Origin: Parascedosporium putredinis
Taxonomy: Eukaryota > Ascomycota > Sordariomycetes > Microascales > Microascaceae
Direction of reading: 5' to 3'
Assembly: GCA_949357655.1 (NCBI GenBank)
Contig: CASHTG010000002.1
Span: 248,001-312,000, forward strand
Length of the DNA: 64,000 bases
Below the pieces are notes generated by a model that saw only the letters and a program-made list of their open reading frames with translations, was not told the DNA's origin and ran no database searches. This document shows, piece by piece, positions 48,971 through 62,303 of this stretch (position 1 is the first letter of the stretch; every line of letters begins with the position of its first letter). The position numbers were made by a program, and so were the translations under genes.

Positions 48971-51856
48971 CCATGTCCAGGGTTCAAAAGATTCCAATTC
49001 ACGGGTCAAACTTGGATCCGGGGCGTAACCATGAGACCAAGGTGAAGCCCAAGGGTAGGTTTATTAGTCTCCAAGCAGGATGACCATCCCATCAACGTTG
49101 ATCGACGATTTCGCAGTCCCGGAATCGCCGGTGCACATCCCCTTGCCATGCCCACTTGGAGGTCATTCTCTCTATTTCCTTTGGCCGCATCCCTGTTGCT
49201 TGGGAGACATCCATGAAAAGGATCCAATGTAAGAAATATTGATCAACTGCACAATCGGCGTATTAATGTATGCTACGCAGCAACGAGAAAATCCCGAGGC
49301 CGGCAACAAGTTGCGTGTCCAAGTGCTTGAAAGATGACTCCCCACAGTAAAATATTCAATGTTGTTTGTGGTGGATTCAATTCTTATGCTGTCACCACAG
49401 AGGCGCGGAACTAACCCAGGGTCACCATGCCTCTGCCAGGAGTCTGGCTTGATCTATTGCTCACTCTTCCGATAAGGATGCCAGGGATCCTGGGGCAGCC
49501 GATCTGAGCAGGCGATGATAATACGCTTCAAATCGTACTGTATATCTGCTCCATGTACCCCAATGTCTCGGGTCGTCTACGATGTATCAATATCTGATGT
49601 GCGAGGAGCGTGGCCCAGGCATTGACAGCCCTGATTTCGCAAGGCGAGCCCGCTTCAATGTTCCGGTACCTGGTCCGTCCGGGTCCTCTCCAAATCTCCA
49701 AGCCTCCACAACTCCAAATCCAAATCAAACGCAGCATAACAGACTAATAATAGCGGCGCCAACGGAGTGCCGGCCGCCCTCCAGCATGACATCCATCTAA
49801 GGCTGATACACGTACTTCGTACATACAGAATTGAAATCACAGAAAGAAAAACCGGCAGAGGATCTCAAATTGCCCCGAAAAGATGAAGAGCGAGATGAGA
49901 CGATGTCGGTACCGGGGAAAGAAAAAGAGGACAATCACGGATGGATCCAAGTCCAGTCCCTCTCAGCCCGCCTGTCCCCCTTTCGCCACCCACCTCGGTC
50001 CCATTCCAGCGGCTCGCCAAGCTGCAATTCTCCATCCAGTGCTCCTCGCCTAAGTGATTGTGGTGATGCGATCCAACCATTGTCCGCTGTGCATTGCCTC
50101 TGTATCACCCTGCCCAAGATTAGATGGGCTCGCCTCTTTACATCAAGCCGAAAGCCCTTTTTGGCTGGCCACCACCTCACGATAAGAGGGGATCAAGGTC
50201 CCCTGCTCACACCTACAGGCTTTTTGTCGTTCCCCTCCGCCGCCCGACTGCGCTCTTGGCCGTCCCACACAAGCCCCCCAAAAATAAGACCTGTCATGAA
50301 TTAATCTTCCATTTCAGCATAATCGTGTAATGCCAATCGATATGGGCGACGACAAAAAGGTGCGGCGAGGCCGTCAAGGGGTTTGAATCCTTCCCTTGTT
50401 CTGCTGCACGCACTCAGAGTACTTGCTACCGTTCGACCGCAGGTTCCGAGGGGGAAATATTCTTCAAGGCAAGGCAGTTCAGGGTCTGTGCAGACTCCCA
50501 CGCATGATGTTCCCAGGGCTCTCGATGGAACGTCGCGACTTCAAGTTCTCAACTTTCGAAGCAGCAAGCGACAGAGGGCCCCCGCACTCGATGTTCATTC
50601 GCGAGTCAAAAGTCGTCTGGTGCAAAGGGGAAAACACCCACCCACTGCCAAAGCCCCCACAGGACCAGCCCCTATTCTGACATCATCTTCACAACATCGA
50701 GAACTCAAGAGCTTCGACAAACAGTTTTCCCCCTGCATTCAGGCATCCGAGCTCGTCACTCCCAGCAAGTGTTGATCCCTTCTCGATGCGAGTACCTGCC
50801 CCACGTACAATACATTAGGCATTGTTCACGCAGTCGTCAACATTGAGCCCCAGGAGTCAACCACGCTCGTGACCGCTTGCTAAGAGCGAGCTCGCCAGTC
50901 AGATGCGCGGGAACACTCGACTAAAAATAGCGTATATGGGGATATCGAAAAGCATGAACATTGATCATTGAGGGGCCGCTCGCCCAAGCATGTGGTCTCA
51001 TCGCTCCCCTTTCTTACTTGTGCGGGACTCTTCTGAGGTGGTGGACTTCACTCCAAAGGCACAGCCCTTTGCTAAATAGTCAGCTCGCTCGTCAGCTCGC
51101 TCGTCCCAGTGGTAACCATTGTCTTGATTCCGAGTGTGTGTGTGGGTGCTCGGGCGGACGAGACGAAAGTTTAGCCCAATCAGCCCAACCGTCCGAGTCA
51201 TGGACCTCCGATTTGTCCAACCAGCAAGCAAATCACCAACTAGATCGAGACGAGGAGCCGAGCGAACATAGTAGCGTCTCTCCGTCGTATCCAAGAAGCC
51301 CGGTTCCTTGTGTTGCCACGCACGTCCGAGTGTTCGTACAACGACCTAAGCCGTACATGTAGCCGATGAGCACACAGGTCCTGCTAGCTACTAGGTTTGT
51401 GGGGTGTAGAAACATGACAAAATCGCCGACCTTGTCCAAGTTTCCTTTCGCTGCCCACATCGAATGGCTTGATTTGGCTTCAATCTTGTGCAACTGGCAT
51501 TCTTTTGTTTTGCCGCCTCGTTCATTCATTCTTTTTTTTTTTGTTTCCCTTTGCCTCTTCTAGGCCCTGAGTGGGCCCCATCATACCAATCCCGCTCTCC
51601 ATGTAGGCTTTGCTGCTTCCAGCCGCTCCTGTGCAGCGGCGCAGCAACGCATCACCGCGTCCCCGTCACACGCACCTTGCATAAAGGTTTTCCGCCCGCC
51701 TTTTTCACAAACAGGCGAGATTAGGGGCGTTTCCTTGTGTTCCTTTTCCCCACGTAGATCATTGCTTGCTGCAGTGCGTATGCGGCGGAGGGCCGGTCCA
51801 GAGCACGAAGGAGCGAGAACGAGAGCTGGGGATGGGAACCAGAAGACCTCTAGAGA

Positions 51857-51898
51857 AGAAAAAAAAAGAAGAAAAAGAAAAAGAAAAAGAAAAAGAAA
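51857..51898. repeat. AAAAAG purine repeat
   Basis: Tandem aaaaag units on the plus strand in intergenic DNA. Confidence 0.8.
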
Positions 51899-52574
51899 CT
51901 GCCAGCGCCCGGATCGAAGAGAACGGGGATCACCTCTCGCCCGAACTGGCATGCGATTCTCGATATCATTTCCCCTCATCCACCTTGTAAGCGCGGCTCT
52001 TCCCGAGAGGTATCCACATGCGGTATGTGGAAACGAGTCAAGTTGCCTTCGGACAGCTGCCCCAGTTTTCAGTCAGGAGCGGAGCTCTCCAGATCGGGGG
52101 AAAGCAAATCCGTATTCCAAATGGTACCTACTTCATCCTCATTGATATGAAATTTACCTCGTTTCCCGATAGTGCCTCGTCAAGCCTTGCTCTCGCATTA
52201 CCTTGACCCGTCAACAGATGCATGAGCGAGGACTTTTCCAAATACTCCGTCTTAAAACACCCGGGTCCTCCGGAGATGAAGCGCCGCCAACTTGCCTACT
52301 ACTTGCGTTATGAGGTCGAAAGCCACTTTTGCAAGTCCTGGCTCAGGATATTATGATGTACTGAAAGTTCGGCATGGTGGCGGGTGCGTCCGTGAATATG
52401 TCCACACGTCCGAAGAAGCAACAAACCAGCTCACATCATCCTGCGGCCTCCACTCCACTATTCACAACCCAACTCCGGGTGGCTGGGAACTGGGAAAAAA
52501 CAAACCTAGAGGATATAGTGGGTAGTCAAAGCTGCAGGGAGAAGGACGATCAAAGGATGAAAAAGAAAGGATAG

Positions 52575-52582
52575 AAAAAAAA
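52575..52582 (-). terminator. RNA polymerase III terminator of the 5S gene
   Basis: On the minus strand the 5S sequence ends in ...TATGTT and runs directly into eight more T, the standard Pol III stop. Confidence 0.85.
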
Positions 52583-52702
52583 AACATACAACACCGGGGA
52601 TTCGCTGGTCGTCACCGACCCAACTACTAGTCCGGCGCTTCGCAGCTTATGTACAGGGGAGCGGACGGGACCCTCAGTATTCTACGAGCTATGGTCGTAT
52701 GT
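52583..52702 (-). rRNA. 5S ribosomal RNA
   Basis: The minus strand starts ACATACGACCATAG and ends TTGTATGTT, complementary ends that form helix I. At 120 nt it has the length of fungal 5S. Conserved inner blocks are visible: GTCCCGTCCGCTC in loop B/C, and TAGTAGTTGGGT, GGTGAC and CAGCGAATCCC in the 3' half (internal promoter region). It sits alone, not in an array, as in fungi with dispersed 5S genes. The middle (ATAGCTCGTAGAATACTGA) differs from the Neurospora major type as I remember it, so this could be a minor isotype. A T-run terminator follows. Confidence 0.9.
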
Positions 52703-53329
52703 GCTAGACCAACCAAGAGAATCATCTTATATAGCTTGAGGTTTTCCTTCGAAAAGTTCAATCAGAATCAGGAGCCCTACACCATAGTACTGCTCGCACT
52801 CGTGGCAGGCTGGATCTGTAGAGAAGAGCGACAGGACAAGGAAACTCAAAGTCAACGTCTAACCATGAGACTTGGCGATATATCCTTGCTTGAACTCTCG
52901 ACGGCTACTGTGGCATGAGATGCTGAGTACTAGTAGGCTTAGACCGCCTTCCAAGGGGTCGGCGGCTCGACTTCGAAGTGATACGCGAGAAAAGTCGTAT
53001 GGATATAAGTTATCTAGGCGTTTCATTTCTCTAGCTGCATTCCCAAAACCTAATATGGGAGGTGATACGTCTAAAAAAGCAAACGCTGATCGTCAAGATG
53101 CCATGTGGAAGATCACTCTGCCTAGTAGGTGTTCGGGGTATTGATGAGGGATGATCTTGCTCGACGATCTCTTTATAGACATTGATGTATGTAAGGAAGC
53201 AGAGAGGTGAGGCATTGCCTAGACGCATGTTAGCCTCGATAACAAGTATTTGAGTGGACGAATGTGCAGAACCTTGGCACGTCTTAGGAGAAACGTCAAC
53301 ATCAGCCTAGACCCTTTTTACAGTAGACA
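52703..53329. other. Gene-poor region, 5S upstream flank
   Basis: Upstream flank of the 5S gene. Nothing protein-like is seen on either strand, and no tRNA was recognised. Confidence 0.45.
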
Positions 53330-54760
53330 GTTGAATGTCACCTCAAGGCAAGTGATTGGCAACCCACAGATTAAGAGTGATCGCAGGCGCGCCTCCCAGC
53401 AGCATCATCTCATTGATGTTCACTTGCATGTCCGAATCCCTAGATGCATCACCGCCTCCTTGAGCATCAGTATCGAGAGACGTAGCAACCGGGATCCCTG
53501 TAACCCGAGCCACAATGGTGATTACAGGAACACCCAGTAACAGCTCGGCGTTCCCTAGTTCTTCTTTTCGTATGAGATAAGAAGCTTCTTGAACACTTTC
53601 GGGGCTCTAGTGGAGGAGTTCAAGGTCATCGTCTGTCGTCAAAGTTCAAGGTAGGTGTTGTTAACGAGATCCTTCGGGCAGAAGAACTAGCCTCGGTCTC
53701 CGAGCTTCAGAAACGAAACGCCCATGATAGCCCTAGGGCGCATATGCCAAACGCATTAGCACAATGTTTCCCCTCCGATATTCGTCTATGCTTCCTGTCA
53801 TCTATACAATGTCTTTGGAACTTGCCTATAAAGCCTTTGATGTAGATGCGGCGAGGACAGGGGGATGATGACCTTAGGGAAGACGATGCATCCCATCGCA
53901 TACGAAAGCCCTCGGCGGTGAACCATATCACGCGACTAAGCAGAGGGATAGATTCGCCCACATGTAGCTTCTAGGGCAGCACACGGAGAAGAAGAAAGGC
54001 AGACTATTATCTTGTATATAAAGACATGGACATATGAGGGAAAACGCTTCGTTGTCCCCTCTGTGATGCTAACGAGACTGCCTGCTTCAGAGGACTGTAG
54101 GCCGCTCTCTTTGAGGAGATATTGTGGTGCAGGGAACCGCAAGGTGGAGGTATGAGTTCCGGCTAGGAGTAGCGTGCCTACTAGTTTGCGACTATCAACG
54201 TCTGTTTGCTTTGGGACGTCGATGTCTCTGACCGGAGGAGAGAGCCATCAAAGCAGCCAACTTGCCAAACACTCGACTAAGAGATGAAAAACTAGAAAAA
54301 GCCTTGAGACCTCCCCTTCACCACCGAGGCACCAACATTCATAGTCATAGGTTAGATTCACAAGAGTTCCTCTCAAGACAGCGAGGCACAAGGCAAGTTC
54401 TATCTACGGACACACCGTCCCCGTTCGATATTCGCTGAGACGAGCCAACAATTGCTGCGGCAGGAGCCCTCCGGCCCCGTCTTCTTGTCCAAACAATAGC
54501 ACCGAGTGCCGCCCAATCTTCCCGTCAACGCAATCATAAGAGATCCGATATACCTTCTCGAACCCTGTTCTTCCGGCGTGTTTTCGCCCATCTACAGTCC
54601 CCGATATACAAGAATCGGACAGACATGCCGTCCCTAAACCTGCTTTTCCCCCGATGTTAGTCGGGCCTGGACCCGGCCACCTCGGGAGAATAGGATAAGG
54701 GAACACTAATATGGCCTTGGACAAAATTGGTCTTGCTAGAAGGTTGAAAAATGAAGTAGA
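53330..54760 (-). pseudogene. Decayed coding relic, unidentified
   Basis: Several minus-strand patches read like protein but are separated by stops and frame changes. Examples are YDCVDGKIGRHSVLLFGQED (about 54475-54560), DVDSRKLVGTLLLAGTHTS near 54160-54210, FPAPQYLLKESGLQSSEAG (about 54080-54140), RKEELGNAELLLGVPVITIV (about 53490-53570) and EMMLLGGAPAITLNLWVANH (about 53350-53410). Some stops are TAG, TAA or TGA where one C-to-T change would restore Gln or Arg, as after repeat-induced point mutation, but the signal is weak. I do not recognise the family. It could be an old gene, a transposon fragment, or an active gene badly damaged by missing bases. Confidence 0.35.
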
Positions 54761-57700
54761 CAAGCAAGCGTGAGATGCGTGCATGTAGCCTCTGCCAACT
54801 ACATTTCCCTACCGGGACGAAGCGAGAAAGAGATGCGTGCCGTCCTTACACGACGCCGTATGAATCCCGCGCCCCCCTTAAGATCGGCATATTCCGCCCG
54901 CCCACCCCCTTTGTTTCTCCTGCGTGTCGTTTATCAAGCGAGATGCGATGTTTCGCACCAGATCGAACTCGTCAGATGCCACCGCACGAATGATAGGTGG
55001 TCCTCGAGAGAGAAAGAAAGAAGGACAAAAAAACAAGGAGAACACAGCATGTCCCGCGTCCTACTGGGGCCCACAAGCGGCATCTTGTTTTCACCTGTCA
55101 GCTAAACCAACGTCGTCGCAGCCGGCCGGGATGAGAGGCTTGATTGGACTCGGCGACTCGTTTGTGAGAAGTGGGTAAGATATATTGCAGGCAAAGGAGA
55201 ATAAAATTTCGAAATTCCGGCTCGGAAGCCACAGCAGGGAAAAACCAAGATGGAGGCCCCCATTTTACTTGATTTTATGGCCGTTTGCGAGATTGCGTGT
55301 GGCTTCTCATCAATCTCCCGTACCATGTAGAAGCGTGTGGTGATGAGGCCATTCCCTCTACCAGAATGACTCGGACACGATCTTTACTCTAGCCTTCTTT
55401 CTCATTCCTTTTTATTTCTCTCTAATTTTCTCTCGATACATTTACACGGGAAAAGCTTCGAAACGGAAAGGCGAGCATCTCGACCATGATCGAAGCAGCC
55501 GCCAAAGGAGGGTGCGGGACGACAGCGCACCGCAACGTCCATAGGATCGCGTCATAAACACGGGCTGGAGTTTGCCGAAAGGGCGGCATCCTTGTTTCAC
55601 CCGAACAGACAGAACAGACAAACGGCAAAGAACAAAGAACAAAGACTCGAGAGCCAACAACCTCTCCGTTTCCGCCAAGTAGTTTTACGAGCTGGCGATC
55701 AAGGCGGCGGAACGAAGAGGCTACCGGGCTTCCGAGGATCGCGGAGCTGACCTGCCCTTCGCAGAGATACTAGACGAGAGATTGAGGTGATTCATTCTCG
55801 GCACAATAAATCCTTATGAACAACTTCAAGTGGAAGCGTATTGCCGGGAGGATGGCCCGAACACTCGCTGGGTCGAACTATAACGCGGAATAGCATGACA
55901 ATAACGGTAATATTCCAGTCCTCGACCAAAGGACACAATAATCGAGGGCTCCATGTGCCCCCTCCCGATGCTGCCTCTCTTTCTTCTTTTGTTACTCGAA
56001 ATGGGGAGGTTTATTGGGGTATGAAAAAAAAGAGGGCCCGGTAGGTTGGCTTGCGCTGGATGATCCCAGTCGATCCGCATGAATGAGAACCACCCCTGAC
56101 CCTTTCATCCGACAAATTCGGCACGTTGCGCGCCAGGGGCTAAAGAGCCTAGCCCCCGCAACAGGGATTCGAACTGAGCCTCCTTGGTGGGCTGGCAAAC
56201 GACATATGGAGATGTGATGAGGATGAGGGATGAGGGATGATACGGGGCGACACCAAAGTGTGCCAAAGGAGAAGCCTCCTGACAAGAGTACGTCTCGAGG
56301 CAGAAGAGTCACCAAGACTTTGGCAGAAAAACGCGCGCATCTATAGCTTGACAGAGCGGTGCGGCAGCGTTGACAACTGATGGACAGTTTTCAGTCCTTG
56401 ACGATGATCCAAACCTCAATACATGATCACGAATTATACCTCCAAAAGAATAAGACTATACAGTGAATCCCTGCTCTTGAAAAAAAAAACAGTCTGCTGT
56501 TTTTTGGCCTCTCCATTATGCATTGGTTGCATTGGGCGCGAGGCCAACAAGCGAGACAAGGGAGCGCGCAAAGAGCCAAGTGAAGCGTCGGCCTTGATCG
56601 AGGCAAAAACTGCTTGCATGGATGTACACAATGGATGTGGCCTTGCGAAGTCGAGCAGAGATGCAGCCGCCAACTGGGAGGCGCGGAACCTGATTGCTTG
56701 AAGCACAAGAGGTTTGCGGCGGCTGTGCGGATGTGAAATTCATGCGTTGGAGTGCGTATTGAGGATTGAGGCAGGGGAGGGGGCGTGAAATTTCAGGTTG
56801 TCTAGCTTAGCTGAAGATCACTCTACTTTCCACCCGCGCCGACAATAACTTTGCACGAGAATGTCGAAAATCTTTTTTTTCTTAATTCCTCTTTTTCTTT
56901 TTCATATGCCTGTAAACGCTTGACGTGGCGGCCAGCAAATTTATCTTAACCTGCATGTTGGCTTGCTTTTATTCCAGAGGACTTCGATGAAGAACGTATT
57001 ACATCAGGGGGCAGCCAAGGTGTCGCTGCATGGGACCAAGACACATGCAGGCATCGCTGTATCACAGTGCCATCCATCTGGCTCCTTGCGCAGAACATTG
57101 AAAACCATGCTCTGATACGGTCTTGGTACTGATACTGATTGAGCCTTGGGAAAACAATTAGAGACCCGTTTAGCCTGTCTAGTCGAGCGGGCAATCGCCT
57201 CTTTGTCGATTTGATGTCCCTGGTCCCCACAACTTAGGCAAGCTGAAACAAGGGATTCCAAGGGTATCAGAGCCGCCGATTCAATCCAGTCCCGTTTGTT
57301 AAAACGGAAAGACGTCGTCCGTCTTGATACATTTGAACTGTTTGGAGGGGCTGGGGAAGAGCTGCTCTTGCACGAAAAACAAGCCTTGGCTGTTATTCGG
57401 AAAGACGCGTGTAGAGAGAGAGAGAGCACTTGAGGGGAGAGGTTTCCCTCCTCGATGCGTAGAACCAGCGCATCGGGGTGGGACCATTTAATTTCGCCAA
57501 CGGACGTTCACCAGCGCCGGGCATAGGTTGGAGAACGAGCAAGATGCGGAGGACGAGTCCTTGGGCCAAGCAGGACAGATGCGACTCTCTTTTGCAGCTG
57601 GACAGCCCATGGACCGGTTGAGAGCACTAGCATGAGAGGCTCTGCTGGTACATCCATGGATCCATTAAATCCATCCATTCCATGTAGGTTATCAAGTTGT

Positions 57701-60700
57701 GGCCTGCTGGTCGACTGCGTTTAGCGACGTCGTGTCGAGAATTAGCGGTATGTCGGCAACGACTCTGATTTGACGGGGAAGGCCAACGACAAATTTCCCC
57801 TCCCAGCTAGCGAACTGGAAGCATCTTTGCTTTTCTTTGGGTCCTCAACTCCTGCTGGACCAGGTGGAACGGTCGATGGTTGAGCACCGACGCGTCTCCG
57901 CTGTCCGGATGTCCGTCCTGGGAGGTTTGGTTGTAATGATAAAAAAAGATGCGGCGGCCTGGGCTCCATCGATGTAACAGGCCTGCTTGCTTTGATACCT
58001 CAGAACAAGACGTAACCATGGTTCCTGAGAAGTCCCCTTTTCATGGCATCTGTACTCAACTGTCTTTTGGCTAGCCTCGAACTGAACTTGAAGATGGGGA
58101 TGGGAGTTTACACGCGATACCTGGATATATGATCTTTGCAATGAGTCCTGATGGAAAGTGTGAAAAGGGAGTGTTATCCTCTAGTAAGGAACCGTACATG
58201 ATTTCGTCCTTGTTTTCTTTCCTTTTTCCCCTACATGCTGGGTTATATTTTATATGTGCGAGTCGTGAGGCACGCCAACAGATTTGGTGGTATTGCCTAG
58301 CGCCTGGAAGGGGGAAATGGCAATCTAAGCTGCAGGTCGAGCCAACTCTTCTTCGCGATTCTTGGTTCAAGATGACCTGGATTGCAGACCCAATCCCACC
58401 TCTCCAGCAGCGTCATTCCATTGTCCAAAAACCAGGTCTTTTTCCTTTTTGCTTTCAGAGATCCGTTGGGTTTGTCCCTCTGCAACGTCAGAGATAGGTC
58501 AGTGGAGTCTGTTTTTGTTTGGTTAAGGATGAATAGCTGGTAGGTAGCACGTCACGTCGCGCGCTCCACACTGCAGCCGTTTTTAACAGAGTGAGGGTGT
58601 CATTTGCTTCCTGAAATGCTCGCTCGCTGGTTAGTCTGCAGGAGACATCCCCGGAAAGCTCACCAATTCGCAGCAGCGGAGTGGTCATGCTCCTGTTTCG
58701 CTTGCCCGAAGTGCTACACAAGAGGTGGCGCATCCTCCCGCCAATCCATGGAATGGCGGAGGGGTCCATGTCCATCGCCGTGGACGTTTGGGACAAACGG
58801 ACATTGGTTTTTTGAGGCCCCGGAGAAGTGAGCGAAGGAGTGGCACAAGCGAGAGACGAGAGGATGAACCGATCCCATCGGCAGCAGGAGGGCCCATGTT
58901 GAACTTCCTGGGGAGTTCCGGCGTCGGGCATATTCCATTAGCTAGAAATGCCCGATGCTTCAGGTGACCGTCGCGTAGTAGCTTGAGAGGCTAGTAGAGT
59001 GGACATGCAGCTTATCTTCCCTGGATGCTTCCAAGATGGACTCCTCTGGGCCAGCCTTCACTGGCGATAAGGGAACATACATGGAGCAACGGCAACAACA
59101 GCTTGGCGATGGCCACGCCAGACACGTACCTCAACTGCTAGTCTGCGCTAAAGGACCCCATTTCAGGTGAGCTAATTGGCAGTGCAGGTAATAATCAGGG
59201 TCCGTTCAATTAAGAACCCTGACGAAGGCCGGTACTGGCCCGCCGGCACGCGGGTACCTGACGGCATTGCAACCCTCTCACTTCCTCTCCTTGTAAACGG
59301 GGAGGCCAGACGAGTGGTAAATGGCGTCCAGTCGTCAAATTTCGTCGTGCTCATTGGTCTCAGCTTTCCGGGCCTAGCCCCAATCAAGAGCAGAGTACGT
59401 CGCGAAGCTGGCGATTTTGGGACGAACGGAACCTCCTGCTTCATCTCGAAGATCCATTCCTTACAGGGACCCTCCTTGTTCCTAGATCGGACCAAGGAAA
59501 AAAGTTCGATCCTCTCGGATGCCGGCGTGAGGATGAGAGCTGGACCAAACTGAACTTGCTCCATTTCGTGCCAACTGCATAGTAAGTGAAACTGAGATCA
59601 ATTTGTTGATGGACCAAAAGGAAAACTACCCTCCGACCAACGCCACAAGACTCTTTTCAAAAACCCATTGTCATGTACGTTGCGCGGTGGCAGCGGTGGC
59701 AATTCTGCGGTGCCCACCGCCTCATGCTCTCCAACCGCCTCTTCGCGGGAAGAGACCGGGGGAAACGATACGCCTCACGGGTTTTGGTCACAGTGGCGTA
59801 CGGTCATCCTTTTTTTTTTTTTTTCCTTCTTCTTTCTTTTCTCCAGTCCGCAATACTAGGATAATTAGCTGCTGCTTGTGTGGAGGAGCCGGAGAAAAAA
59901 AAAAAAAAAGGAGACCTCGCGAAAATGACCAGCCGGACGAGGCGTCCCTTGTTTAGGTCGGGAGACCCACTCCGTGAGATTATTCAAGTCCCCCGTGATG
60001 AAAGCGACGAAAAGGAACATCGTCCGAGAGAGACAAACGAGCAGCCTATGAAGCATCCATCTTGCGCCTCCCAATCTTACGGCGGCCCAACCACTCGCAT
60101 GCCTTGAAGCGCCTCGGGATGCGCGAGGAGTGGGCTCCTTCCCTCAATCGGTGTTCCTGCACACGCACACACACGAAATTTTGATGTCCGTTGACTTGAC
60201 GAACCTTGGCTGGGCGAGATGCATCCAGTCTTGGCTTGTGTGTGTGGCAGGTTCGATCAAAAACTTGCCCTTTGCTTTTCTTTTCTTTTCTTGGCCTGAT
60301 GGGGAGAGCCATGGCAAGGGCGAGGGAAATCCGGAAACTCCGCTGGCTGAACGGAGTGCCACTGCTCTGCGCACCGAATAATATGTGGCCGGTTCCTGGG
60401 AATCGTGGATGTCCACTGGATATTACATCCTTGTGTCCAATGGATCGAGTGAAGAAGACATATTGATGGGTGCGTGTGCGTGCGCCCGCTCAAAAAACGC
60501 TGGAAGCAAATGGGAAAGCTGCATCACGCCGCGATTCTCCGAGAACCACACGCGCTTTAGAGGACTTTCCGGACCCAAACTAGTCTCGCGTGATACGGGT
60601 GTCCTCCGTTAATTTTAATGCAGGTATTATCCAGTGGCCCTGGGCGCCTCTTATTAATATTATTATGTATATTCGGGGTTCTTCTTCTTTTCCCTTTCGT

Positions 60701-62303
60701 CATCTGAGCATCTTGGCCTTTCTGTCCCACGATGTTAGAATACGGCGGATGTTGTGTTTGAATCGAAACGGAGCTTGGTGGTTTACTGTTTTACTGTCCT
60801 GTCCGTTTTCGTGCTGATTTTCTCACCAAACTTCAAGGTTCTGTTGTCCCCTTTCAAGTACAACTTGAAGTACCAGCTACAGCTACTAAATATTCAATGT
60901 GCCCTATCAACTGCTTGTCTTTTACCTGGGGATAAGATGTGGGGAATAATTTGTCCGTATCAGTGTCAGATGCCATTAGTTGTGTTCGAGGTGTTCCTGG
61001 CTCCGTTTGAGGCACGACGCATCCCGGTTCAATTCCGTTCTGGTTCAGTGCCAGTACCTGCGCTGCGAGTTTGATCGCCGGGAACCCACTTCTCAGCGCG
61101 CCGGCCATCTTCCTCCGTTGCCTCCATCTAATGGATGGATGTACCCATCAACTTGCCCACAGGCTTCAAGCTACACGACGATTCAGTATGGAATAGGAAT
61201 TGAAAAAGCCCAAAAGGCTGGCTCGACCTACGATAGGTACAGGTAGATCCAGCTCAACAAACATAGAGGGACAGACACTGATGAGTACTTCTCTCCGTCC
61301 TAAGTTCCCGGTGATGAAGCAAGTCTCCCCAGTTGCTTCCCTTCATTTTCCGGTTTGGATATCATCTTGGCCACTTCTTGTTCTTTTTTCTTTCCTTTTT
61401 TCCTTTTTCTTCCAGCCCTTGCACACACCCCTTCACATATACCTTTTTTCTTGTATTATTAGTCCCACCCCCTTGAGGACTGGCCGTGGATCATCCCTCT
61501 GCTTCTCGATTCTCCCGGTTGCAGCCTTTTTCGTCTGGTGAAGAAACCAGAGACACCCCTGTCTCATTCCCCCACGCATTAACGTACATCCTATTCCATC
61601 CCCCTCCAAAGCCTCTAATACTATCCTCCCACATCATCCATCACACACGCCCCCCTCGTTCGAACTTCTCGGGTGAGGTCACCGCGACCCAAACTTGTAA
61701 CATCCAACGAACCCAGGTTATGGATCTTGTTACTTGGCCCCGTTCTCAGAGGCCTCTGCCCATGGCCATGCCTAGTCCCGTTCGCAAAAAGAACGGTGAC
61801 TACGGCCCTGAGCTAGGCCCGTATTCCCGCTCGCCAATTGCATCCGATTTTGCTTCTTTTAAACTTACAGGCGCTCCGGCTCGTCTCCTTGCTTGATTAC
61901 ACCCTTCAGCCCTCTCCTCCCCTTCCCTTCCCATAATACATACCATGCCCCCTTTAGAACCCTGGTCCAGCTTTCCGGAATCGACAGCTGATCTACCGCA
62001 TACATACACTCAGGTGCCCCCTCCCTCCCCTCCCTTCAAGCTCCCCTAGTTTGCTCTTCTCTTTTCCTGTTTCTAGTTCCTTCCTTCGTGTAATATAACC
62101 CTCGAAAACACAAGAGAAACCAAGAGTCGGGAAACCCGCCCTGGGATGATGTGGAGTTGTATCGCTATCCAACGTCGAGCATCGGTCTGCGCCTAAGCTT
62201 GGGTACCACGCTCTCGACCTAAACCTTCCCAACGAATTATACCGTCTACCGATCTTTCTACGGCTGTCAACTAATACGAACCACACGTCTTATAATATCC
62301 AAC
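54761..62303. other. Gene-poor region, part 2
   Basis: 7.5 kb with no supported gene. The final 900 bases are CT-rich and are probably the promoter and leader of the membrane-protein gene at 62304. Elsewhere there are only short T and A runs. Confidence 0.45.

Larger units (their letters stand above)
47715..52574. other. Gene-poor region, part 1
   Basis: Starts with the ERF4 promoter. It contains only simple repeats: a CAGCC repeat (48591-48610), a GT-rich microsatellite (48933-48970), a shorter GT run near 51135, and an A/G-rich AAAAAG repeat (51857-51898). No protein-like frame is seen on either strand. Confidence 0.5.

Noticed and set aside
49831..50304. 157-codon plus-strand open frame in the gene-poor region
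   Set aside because: Ser/Pro/Arg-rich without motifs; nothing supports it as a gene.
56140..56200. Possible minus-strand tRNA (GTTCGAATCC in reverse complement)
   Set aside because: A B-box-like element is present, but no A-box lies at the right distance and the T-stem does not pair.
61000..61060. Possible plus-strand tRNA (GGTTCAATTCC)
   Set aside because: The B-box matches by sequence, but neither T-stem nor acceptor stem can form and no A-box is seen.
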